The position numbers and the translations under genes were made by a program. A stretch of 64,000 nucleotides of DNA from Stenotrophomonas lactitubi (lineage in GTDB: Bacteria > Pseudomonadota > Gammaproteobacteria > Xanthomonadales > Xanthomonadaceae). Below the pieces are notes generated by a model. It did no database searches and was not told where the DNA came from. It saw only the letters and a program-made list of their open reading frames with translations. Below are positions 1 through 10,700 of the stretch, piece by piece; position 1 is the stretch's first letter; every line of letters starts with the position of its first letter. The stretch covers positions 1,364,001-1,428,000 of the forward strand of contig NZ_PHQX01000001.1 in NCBI RefSeq assembly GCF_002803515.1, read 5' to 3'.

Positions 1-1
1 C

Positions 2-247
2 GGACTGGCGAGGGAACGCGCCGACGTCGACGTTCAGCTGCAGCAGGCCCAGATGCGCGTCCAGCAAATGCTCGGCCTGCTGGCGCAGTCGGCGGAGATC
101 CAGCGGGCAAAGGCCCAGATCTCCAGCCAGCTCGCCGCAAGCACGATGAGCGCCGTCAACTACGGGGCCAGCGTTTCCAGCGGCCGCAGCAAATCCAACT
201 CCTGCTCGCAGAACTACAGCTTCCAGGGCGAGATCGCGGACGCCTGA
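2..247 (+). CDS. Phage coiled-coil protein, C-terminal end (partial)
   Basis: The reading frame is open from the first bases of the window, so only the last 81 residues are present and the true start lies upstream. The visible part is rich in Gln, Ala, Arg and Ser with a heptad-like stretch (LARERADVDVQLQQAQMRVQ), which suggests a coiled coil. It ends 29 bases before the next gene on the same strand and is read with the prophage block that follows. No family is recognised. A structural or internal virion protein is inferred only from position beside the two large virion-type genes. Confidence 0.6.
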   Translation, partial: GLARERADVDVQLQQAQMRVQQMLGLLAQSAEIQRAKAQISSQLAASTMSAVNYGASVSSGRSKSNSCSQNYSFQGEIADA

Positions 248-276
248 TCCGCCTCAACTTTCAAAAGGGGAATCGC

Positions 277-1773
277 ATGGCCATCAACGATCGAGACGAA
301 CTGAACCCCGCCGGCGCCGCGCCCGGGCAGCCACGCATTGCACCCCGCCCGAGCCCAGGCACTGCGTTTGGCTCGGCGTTGCGGAGCGGTGTCGCTGGGA
401 CCGCCACGATGGCGCGGCAGGCCGCCGGTGCAGGCCTGCGCGCGGCCGGCACCGTCGCCGACGCCGTGACGGCACCAGGTCGCGAAGCTGCAGGGTTCGT
501 GCGTGATGCAGGCCGCGCCGCCGTCGGCGCTGCGCCGTCGCCACAACAGGGCCAGCCGTTGAGGGCGCCCAGCCAGCTCAATCCGATTGGTGGCGCTGGC
601 AGCGCGCTGAGCCGCATCGCGCCGGTGGGACTCGGCGGCGCGGCGAAGCCGAAACCGACGTTCGGCGGCGTGACCTCGAGCGTCGACTCGACTGCAGGTC
701 TCGCTGGTTCGCGCCTGGCTGGGCGTCCGTCGATCGGGGCGAACTTCACCGGTGTCAGTTCCAGCGTGAGTTCCACGGCGCCTCTGGCGGGTGCTGCAGG
801 TGCTGCAGCTCCCCGGGCGGCCACCGCTCCCGCAGCAGCTGCCCCGAGCACCTACACGACGCAGGACGGCCGCACCGCCACGTTGCCGGCGGGCATCTCC
901 CGCACCGTGGATGCCAACGGCAATTCGGTGTTCACCGGGTCCGCCGCAACGATCGCAGCCAGCGGCGGTGCTGCTGCCGCGCCGACCAGCGGCACCTTGG
1001 CACCTACGGTGTCACCCCTTGCGGCTGCACCTGCAGCACCGACAGTGGTGGCACCGCGGCCAACCCCGCAGATCGTGCAGCGAGGGCGTCAGGGCGGGAT
1101 CATCGAGAATCCCGCCGACACCACGGTGGACAAGCTCACCCGAGCCATGGGCAGCGCCAGCCTGAAAGGCAGCCCGAGCGGCCGCGCCGCAGTAGCGCAG
1201 GCAATCCTCGGCGAGGCCGGCGCGCGCCAGGGCGAGCGCGCATCTGCACTCCGCACACAGGATGAGGCCGACCTTGCTGCTGGCCAGGTCAACGCGGTCG
1301 CGGCTCAGGGCGACGCCAACCGCGCGCTGCAGAGCGGTCAGTTCAACGCACAGATGCAGGACAACGCTGCCAGCCGGCAAGCGTCGCTGGAAACCGCCCG
1401 CATTGCTCGCCGGCCAGAGATCTCGGTGGCGGCCGACGGCAGCATGGGTGTTGTAGGTGGCGACGGTAGTTGGCGGGCCGTAACGGGCGCCGACGGCCAG
1501 AACGTGCGTGCCGCCCAGGCACCGCGCCAGACCGGCGAGCTCACCGATGCCGACCGCCTGAAGTCCTACACCGATCGATTCAACGCCATTTCCGGGAACG
1601 TCACGATGGACGAAGCCGCGAAGACGGCCGCTCTGTCCCAGCTCGATGCGGATCCACTGTATGCGGGGCTGCGCCCACAAGAAGCCGCGCCCGTGGCTGG
1701 AGCGCGTAAGGCCCCAGACGGGAACTGGTACGTGCAGAACAATGACGGAAGCTACTCGAAGGTGAATCTCTGA
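277..1773 (+). CDS. Ala-rich phage protein, 498 aa, unknown function
   Basis: The ATG at 277 is preceded by AAAAGGGG, a good ribosome binding site. The protein is very rich in Ala, Gly, Ser and Pro for about 280 residues and carries an imperfect internal repeat (FGGVTSSVDSTAGLAG near residues 129-144 and FTGVSSSVSSTAPLAG near 157-172). A charged, probably helical region follows, and the C-terminus ends in a compact aromatic motif (DGNWYVQNNDGSYSKVNL). The stop codon overlaps the ATG of the giant downstream gene (TGATG), so the two are translationally coupled. By position it is probably a virion component delivered or assembled together with the giant protein. This is inference, and no homolog family is recognised. 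Confidence 0.7.
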   Translation: MAINDRDELNPAGAAPGQPRIAPRPSPGTAFGSALRSGVAGTATMARQAAGAGLRAAGTVADAVTAPGREAAGFVRDAGRAAVGAAPSPQQGQPLRAPSQLNPIGGAGSALSRIAPVGLGGAAKPKPTFGGVTSSVDSTAGLAGSRLAGRPSIGANFTGVSSSVSSTAPLAGAAGAAAPRAATAPAAAAPSTYTTQDGRTATLPAGISRTVDANGNSVFTGSAATIAASGGAAAAPTSGTLAPTVSPLAAAPAAPTVVAPRPTPQIVQRGRQGGIIENPADTTVDKLTRAMGSASLKGSPSGRAAVAQAILGEAGARQGERASALRTQDEADLAAGQVNAVAAQGDANRALQSGQFNAQMQDNAASRQASLETARIARRPEISVAADGSMGVVGGDGSWRAVTGADGQNVRAAQAPRQTGELTDADRLKSYTDRFNAISGNVTMDEAAKTAALSQLDADPLYAGLRPQEAAPVAGARKAPDGNWYVQNNDGSYSKVNL

Positions 1774-4700
1774 TGGCAACGTTCGAAAAGGTCGATGGGA
1801 ATCCCTTTGGCGCCGGAGCAGCAGCAGCGGCGCCAGCACCCGCCCCCGCAGCCACCGACAAGGTTGCGCGCCGACCGACGCTTTCCCCCGTGCAGGGTGA
1901 CCCGTTCCAGAAGGTTGCCAAGCGTCCGGAGCGCTCTTGGGGCGAGGCCATCAAGGACACCGGCCTGGGGATCGCCGCCGGCGCGGCCAACATCATCGGC
2001 GGCGCCGTGGAGCAGCGGAACGCCATGGAGCCGACCAACATCGTGCGGCAGGGTCTTCGGGTTCTGGACCGGCTGGGCGTAAAGGGTGCCTCAGAGACTG
2101 CAGCGCTGGTGCCCGGTACGCCTTCTGAGATCGTCGGTCGCCGCCGCGCAGGATCCGACAGCGCCGGCTTGTCGAAGGCGACGCAGATGGCCACCGAGTA
2201 CCTCGGGGAGAGCCAGTCCGACGCGCTTAAGCAGGAAAAGCAGGAACTGCAGGACACCAAGGGCTTCTTCGCCAGCGCTGGCAAGGTGCTGTCCTCCCCG
2301 CGGCTGATCGGCAACTTCCTGGCCGAGCAGGTGCCCAACGTCGCCGCGATGGGAGCCGGCACGCGCGCTGCAGCCGCGCAGGCGGGCGAGCGAGCGTTGG
2401 CGGGTGCGTTGGCCAAGGGCCTCGGTACCGAGGCTGCTGAAACCGCCGCCACTGCGGCAGGACGTCGCGCAGCGACCACCGCTGCCACTGGCATGACGAC
2501 GATCATGGAGACCGGATCGGCGGGCCAGCAGACCTACCAGCAGGCAATGGCACAGCCGCAGTCGGTGTGGGATGCCAACCCGGAGTACAGGCGCATGGTC
2601 GCCGCCGGCGGTGACCCGCAGACCGCGAAGGAAACCATCGCACGCGGTGCGTCGATGGAGGCACAAGCCATCACCGCTCCGATCGCAGCGGTTGCCGGCC
2701 GCATTGCAGCGCCGTTCGAAGCCGACGTCTTCACCCGGGGTCTGGCGCGGAAGCCAAAAGCGATGCTGGCAGGCGCCGCGCGCGAGACTGTGGAAGAGGG
2801 CATCCAGGAGGGCGGCTCGCAGCTGGCCGGCAACCTTGGCCAGCGCCAGGTCGACCCGACCCAGGCAGCGTGGGAGGGTGTCCCTGAAGCGGCCGGTACC
2901 GGTGCGGCGATCGGCGGCCTGCTCGGCGGCGGCATGGCCGCCGGCGGTGCGGTGGCCAGCCGCGGCGACAACCAGGCCGCGGTGGCAGCCGATGCGGAGC
3001 GGGAACGCCTGGCACGCCGCCCGCGCGCCACACCGCCGTCGCTGCCGCCACCGCCGATTCCGCCGCAGGTCCTCGCACTGCCGCCACCGGAAACAATGAC
3101 GGTCGCACCGGATGGCACGGTGACCAGCGGCGGCCTGCGGCCGGAGGTATTGGCCGAACCTGAGATGCGCTTCCCGCAGGGCCGCGGAATGTCCGCACCT
3201 TTCGATGCTGGCCGCGTCGCAGCACGACCGCGGCCGATCGTGCCGTTCCCGGATGCAGCGCCTGACTCCATGGCGGGCATCGCCAATCTGGTATCCCAGG
3301 CGCGGCAGTCAGCGGAATCGGATCAGGTCTCAGCGCCGGTGCCCACGCAGGACAATTCAGGCGTCGGCAGCGCTCCTGCGCAAGACGCGCAGCAGGGCCT
3401 TCAAACCCCGGAACTTCCGGCCGCCGCTGTATCAGCGTCAACTCCGAACGTCGCGCCGCCATGGGTCGACCGGGAGACTGGCGAAGCGCTGCGCGAGCCG
3501 TCCAAGGTCGACATCAAGCAGCTGCTGCACAACGGCCTGCAGTACCAGGTGGAGACACACGGTGGAATCAATACGCCGACGCTGCTGCGTTCCATGCGCG
3601 ATCAGTACGGCCTGGCAAGCAGCCGCGTGCGGCCGCTGCTGGAAGAGGTGAAGGCGGAACGCCGTCGCGGTTTCACGGAGCCGCCGGCCGAGAACAGCAG
3701 CACGCCGGCGATCGACGGAGCAGATGCGCTGGCGCGTGAGCCCGCAACCGAGTCGGCAGCGCCGCAGGCCGCCCTGCAGCAGGCCGATGCGGTGACTGTA
3801 GATCGCGCAGCACGGCAGACACGGCTGGACGAAGGTGGTGCGCTGCAGGTCGCAACGGGCGATGCGTTGGCGCAAGCTGAAACCGGTGCGTCTGGAGCAC
3901 CGGTAGTTGAGCCGCGTGCCGACAGCGCGCGCCTTGCCCCCAGCACGATCGAACCAACGTCGGTCATCCCGTCCGCAGGTCAGGCTGTGGCGGCTCCGGA
4001 GCCTGCCCAGGACAACTCACCTGCACCGGCTGCGGCGCCCAGAGTGGCGGCTGCAGCTGCAGAGGCGGCCACCAACCCGCAGAACGATCTGCCGACGCCC
4101 ACCGATGCACAGAAGGAGGCTGGCAACTACAAGAAAGGCCACGTCCGCATCAACGGACACGACATCAGCATCGAGAACCCTGCTGGCAGCCAGCGCGATC
4201 CGCGTTGGCCAGCGCTGAAGAACCACTACGGTTACTTCAAGGGCACGGTCGGCAAGGACAAAGACCATGTCGACGTCTTCATGACCGATCGCTCGGAGGA
4301 TCCAGCGCTGCCAGTGTTCGTGGTTGATCAGGTCAACAAGGATGGTTCCTTCGACGAGCACAAGGTGATCATGGGCACCGCCAACGAGCAGGAGGCGCGT
4401 GACACCTACCTTGCCAACTATTCGAAGGGCTGGACTGGCCTCGGTGGGATAAAGGAGATGTCCCAGGAACAGTTCAAGGCGTGGGTGCGAGATCCGAAGA
4501 AGACCACGCGTCGCGTCACCAGGCCACAAGCGGCCCCGGCGGCGAGCGGCACCGGCCCGAGCGAAGTCGCACAGTCGGTGGCGCAAACGGCCGAAAATGT
4601 GGTTGAAAACGACCAGGCCGTGAGCAAAAAGGCGCAAAGCGTGAGCAGTGCGGGCGAAACCGAAAGCGTCACGCCGCAACCGATCTACACGCCCAAGGTC

Positions 4701-7700
4701 CGCCGCATCGCTGGATCACCCCACTACGACCGCGGTGATGCGGGAACACTGGGCGCGTACTTCACACCGGGCCGTATCGTGAATGGATACGCCAACACCC
4801 GGGACCGCGTTCTGGCATTCGAGCCGCCACGCGAGGGTGGCAACTGGTCCGTGCAGGTCCAAGGCGTTGACGCCGCGGGCAATCCGCTGCCAGGCGAGGG
4901 GCCGCGCTGGCACAACACCCTCCCGAGTCCCCGCGACCTCGAGCGGGTCCTCGGCAAGCCGGTACCGAAGCCGCGGAAGGCGGCAACGGCAGCTGCAGCT
5001 GCCGCGCCAGCTGCCAAGGGTGCGGCGAAGACCGACGCCGGGACGGTGAAACAGCCGTCTCAGGAGACTGTCTCGGGCCCCATCGAAGACCTGGGCGAGA
5101 AACTGGGCGGCGCGCGAAAGGACTTGGCCAAGCCAACTGGTGCTCGCGCGCAGCGCCGGGCAGATCCGGAAGCGGGCCCTGCCTGGTCGAAGAAGTACCT
5201 GGCTATGGAGGACGCGCGCAACCCCGGGACCTGGCGTCTGTTCAAGTCGAAGAAGGGTACCTTCGGCAATCCGCTGGCCAGCAGGCAGACCTATGCCAGT
5301 CAGGCCGAGGCCGAAGCGGCAATCCCAATGGTCGAGCTGGCTCGCAATCACCGCGCCGTAGAGCGCGAGCCTGGTAGCTGGGCGATCGCGCGGGACGTCA
5401 CCGACCGCAAGCGCGTGTACCTCAAGGACGGCTTCGACACCCGCGCTGCCGCGCTGCAGTACATGGCCGAAAACGCGCCAGCACTGATCGATACCAAGAC
5501 CACCGTGGGCGAGGACGCACTGCCGCGGCCGGACAAGGTCATGCGCGTCGGTGAGGCCCGGCGCGATGGCGATGTCCAGGGCCAGCAGTTCATGGACACC
5601 TTCGGCTTCCGAGGCGTTGAGTTCGGAAAGTGGAACAACCAGGACGAACGCCAGGAGGTGATGAATCATGCCTTCGATGCGCTGGTCGACCTGTCCGAAC
5701 TGCTGAACCTGCCTCCGCGGGCGATGAGCCTGGACGGCCAGATCGGCCTGGCCTTCGGTGCACGTGGCCACGGCCTCAGCGGCGCTCGGGCGCACTACGA
5801 GCGCGACTACGCGGTGATCAACCTGACCAAGCTCAAGGGTGCCGGGTCGCTGGCCCACGAGTGGATGCACGCGCTGGACCACTACCTCGGCCGGCAGGAT
5901 GGCCGGGGATCAGATCAGATCACCAACAGTCGCGGCGACAAGGTCATGAAGGCGTCGGGCGTTGATGACTACCTGAGCAATGCAAGCCGCTTCCGGGGGA
6001 ACGTCCGTCCGGAGCTGCGCGCGGCATTCCAGGAGCTGATGGACACCATGCGAACCCGTGCCGAGCAGTATGTCGAGGACACGGCGCGCGCTGAATCCTT
6101 CCTGGGCAAGGCCCGTGACCAGGTGCAGAAGCAACTGGGCGATTTGCGCGCTCACATCGAGAAGGAGCGGGCGTGGGGATCGCGGAAGCGACCGGCAACA
6201 CAGCAGGAGCTGGCGACTTTCGACGCTGCAGCAGATAGGTTGCTCAACGGTGAGGCGTTCAGCACCGACGCGAAGCCGACCAAGGGCGGCGGGGTACGGT
6301 TCACCAACGAAGAGCTGGACACCCTCGATGGCGTCCTGAAGGCGGTTACCAACCGCACCGGCTTCAACTCCGAGCGCACCGGCTCGCTCGATCGATTACG
6401 CGATGCGATGGGCACGTACCAGCGTCGGGTGGAACTGTGGCAGTCGGCAGACGCCGGCGCGGCAAAGACCAAGAACGTGCCGACCTCGTTCATGACCGAG
6501 GCCCGAAAGCTGGACGATGGCCGCGTGGGCAACTACTGGACCACGCCGCACGAGCTCCTGGCACGTGCGTTCAGTTCCTACGTTGAGGACCGCCTGCAGG
6601 GCGCCGGCCGGGCCAGCGCCTTCATGTCCTTCGGATCGGATCCGCGTTTTGCGGTGCCGGTCGGTACCGAGTTCGCGCGGCCGTTCCCCGGCGGTGCCGA
6701 GCGCCAAGCCATGAACGCAGCGTTCGATCGTTTCTTCGCAGAGGTCAAGCACGAAGAGAGCCCGACAGGCAGTGTCCGTCTCTTCTCCCGCCGTGGGTGG
6801 GACGCCGACTTCCCCGATGTCGTCACAGCCCATCGCCCCGGGCGCCTGAGCGCGCATGCCGACTACGCGGCAGCCAAGGCTGGTGACGACACCGCGGCGC
6901 TGCGCGTGGCGCGCGACGTCATCACCCCGGTGTTTGTCGAGGACGTGCGTGCTGCGCTGCCGGAGGGCAGCAAGCCCCTGGTGGTGGCTGTGCAGTCCCA
7001 GGAAGCGACGGGCAACAACCGCATCCCGCGGATGGCCGCCGAGGTGCTGGCCCAGCGGCTGGGACTGCAGGTGTCCGAGGACATCGTCCAGGCCGCGAAG
7101 GTCAACCGCAGCGGCGGGGATGCACTGCATCGGCTGGCCAACCAGCCCCCGTTCACCGGCAAGGTCGAGAAGGGCCGCGACTACGTCCTGATCGATGACA
7201 CGCTGACCCAGGGAGGCACCCTGGCCCAGCTGAAGACCCACATCGAGGACAACGGCGGCAAGGTGGTGCTGGCCACCGCTTTGACCGGCAAGGACTATTC
7301 GCGGAAAATCGCCCTCAACTCCCAAAGCCTGGCCGATGTCCGTGAACGTTTCGGATCAATCGAACCCTGGTGGCGCGACCAGTTCGGCTACGGCTTCGAA
7401 GGCCTCACCGAGTCCGAAGCGCGCACCATCCTCACCCTCGACAAGGGACGTCTCGATGCTGACGCCCTCCGAGATCGAGTCGCTGCAGGCCGAGTACCGG
7501 GCCTCCGGCCAGTGGGCGAAGGAGCAGCTGGCGAAGGATCCGGAGCTGAAGCACCTGGGCCCGGCGGGCGGGTAAACCGGTCCGCAGCTCCGGCCGCCAG
7601 CGGCGGCCTGGACTTCGACCGCGCGCTGCAGCTCAAAACCGACCTGACCCAACATTGGGGCGAGAACGCGCCCAGCGTGGTCGTGGTGCGCTCGGCCGAG

Positions 7701-10700
7701 GACTTCCCGGCCAGCGCCAAGGTCGATCCGGGCTATCGCCGCGCCGAGGGTGTGTACGACGGGCGCCCCACGGTCTGGATCAACGCCGGCAACATCGCCA
7801 CCGAGCAGCGCTTCGCGCAGGTGCTGGCGCACGAGGCAATCGGGCACTACGGCGTTGAGTCCGTGGTGGGCGCCAAGGACTGGACCCAGATCGTGGATGC
7901 GATCGACAAGCTGGCAGCGGACGGATCCGGCACCGCCGCACTGAAGTCGGTGCTGGCCGACGTGACCAGGCGCTACGGCACTGTCGATCGCGAGACCTTC
8001 GCCAAGGAAGCGATCGCCGTCATGGCCGAACGCGGGATCCGCAACAGCTTCACCAGCCGCGTCGCCGCCGCAGTCCGCCGCTTCCTGCGGCGCGTCATGC
8101 CGTCGCTGAAGTGGTCCGAGGCTGAGGTTCGGGACCTGTTGAGCCAGGCCGACGGCTTCCTGCGTGCCGGCATGTCGGCGCAGGCACAGCGGGAAATGGT
8201 GCGGTCGTACTCGTTCGCACAGCCGCAGATCGACGGCCGCGGCGAGGCCTTCCTCGAGCAGAACGGTGGCCGATTTCTCCGCCGCAACGATCAGTGGTAC
8301 CTCGCCGACGAGCGCGGCCGACCGGCTGACTTCCTGACCCTTGGTGCCGCGCGCGCTGAGGCGGAGCGCACCGGTGGCCAGGTTCTGGCCGATCCGGTTG
8401 AGAGTGGGCCGCGCACCTGGAGCGTAGTGCTGCCCAACGGTGCCGAGGTTACGCGGGCGGCCCGCGGCCGCCTCTTCAGCATGCCGCCGACAGACGCGCT
8501 CGAGGACATCGATGCGATCCAGAGGGGAATTCAAGGCGAAGGCGTGCTGGCGCGCGCCCGGCAGAAGCTGGAAGACCTCAGCCTGAGCAAGGTGAAAGAC
8601 TCGTTGCGGTCCACCTGGCTCGGTGCGCTGGCCACCCGGCACCTAACCGAGCTGGGGCGTGACTACTTTCCGACCATCGATCGCTATTCGGACTACCTGG
8701 CCGAGATGCAGGCCGATCGGAACAAGCTACAGGCGGAGGCGGACACGATCGCAGAGGCGGCGCGCCAGTGGGCCAGCAAGAACAAGGCGGAAAGCCGGCG
8801 CCTCTTCGATCTGATGCACCAGGCCACCATGGACGGCGTAGATCCGTCCCGCGAGTACCAGCCCCTGCAGTTCCGGATGCCCGGCGAGAAGGGGCTGCAG
8901 GTGGTCAACCGCAAGAACGTGCTGCATGCCATCAAGGTGAAGCAGCAGCAGATGCGGGAGCGCAGCGGCGACTCCAAGACCAACATCATGAATGAGATCA
9001 AGGCACTGAAGGCCATGCTGAAGGCAGAGCCGCGGCGGCGCCGACAGTACGCTCCGTTGGTTGAGCAGTGGTCACAGCTGTCGCCTGAAGCGCAGAGGCT
9101 CTACAGCCAGTTCCGTGATGCCTATCGATCCAGGTCCGACGCGGTGGAAGAGGCCTTGGTCCAGCGTATTGAGGACCTAAAGGGCGGTGATTTGGTGGGC
9201 GGCCAGGTCATAAGCGACAGCAGCCGTCGGATGCTGGTGCACAAGATCCGTGAGCAATTCGAATCTGCGCGGCTGCAGGGCGTCTACTTTCCCCTGCAGC
9301 GCTTCGGCAAATTCTTCGTTGCAGCGGAGAAGGACGGCACCAACACCTTCCTGATGTTCGAATCGCAGAACGAGCTGGATCGGGCTGTAAAGGATCTGGA
9401 GCGCAGAGAGTGGGCTATTACGGCCCGCGGCATGAAGATGGAGGGCAAGGCGACGGACGCACCGAGCGGTACCTTTGTTGCCGATGTGATCGACCAACTA
9501 CGGACGGCGCATGTGTCCGACGCGGTCCAGGACCAGGTGTACCAGCTGTATCTGCAGACCATGCCGGAGCTGTCGATGCGCAAGCACCAGATCCACCGCA
9601 AGTCGGTGCCTGGATTCGACCCTGATGCCGTGCGCGCGTTCGCCTTCAACATGCAGCACGGGTCGCACCAGCTCGCCCGACTGCGATACGCGCACAAGCT
9701 GCAGGGTGTTCTGACCGACCTGAAGGACGCACAGAAGAAGATTCAGGCATCCCCCAGCGTCGACACGCGAAAGATCGTGGCCGGCGACGCTCTCCTGGAA
9801 GAGCTGGGGAAGCGGCACGAATGGATCATGAACCCGACCGACTCGGCGCTGACCAACCTGATCTCGTCCTTCGGCTTCACCTACTACCTGGGTGCCACGC
9901 CGGCGGCGGCGCTGGTCAACGTGACCCAGACCGCCCTGGTCAGCTACCCCTACCTGGCCGCACGACACGGCGGGATCAAGGCCATGAACTACCTGCTGGC
10001 CGCCAGCCGCGACGCCGTGCGCACTGTGGGCAACATCCAGAAGACCCTGACCGACCCCGACGAGCTCCGCGCCTACCAGGCGCTTGAAGCCTCCGGTGCC
10101 ATCGAGAAGACGCAGGCCCACAACCTTGCCGGCATCGCCGAGGGCGGCCTGACGGGGTACAACCCGGCCTGGAGCAAGGCCATGGAGATCATCGGCTGGG
10201 GCTTCCACAAGACCGAGGTGGTCAACCGCGAGGCAACCGGCATGGCCGCCTACCGCCTGGCGCGCGCGGATGGCAAGTCGTTCGACGAGGCGGTGAAGTT
10301 TGCCCGCGACGCGATCTTCGACACGCACTTCGACTACAGCAACGCCAACCGCGCCCGCTTCATGCAGAGCGGCACCGCCAAGGTGCTGCTGATGTTCCGG
10401 CAGTACAGCCTGAACATGACCTGGGCGCTCGGGCGGATGGTGTGGCAGGCCACCAAGGGCCAGGACCCCGAAGTGCGCCAGGTGGCACGTCGCAACTTGA
10501 CCGGCCTGCTGGGCATGAGCGCACTGTTCTCCGGCGCCATGGGCCTGCCGATGATGGGCATGATCATGGGGGCGCTCAATGGTATCCAGGCCACCTTCGG
10601 GGATGACGACGAACCGTGGGATGCAGAGACCGAGCTGCGGGCTTTCCTCACCGGCATGCTGGGGCAGGGCGGCGCGGATCTACTGCTGCACGGGCCGGCC

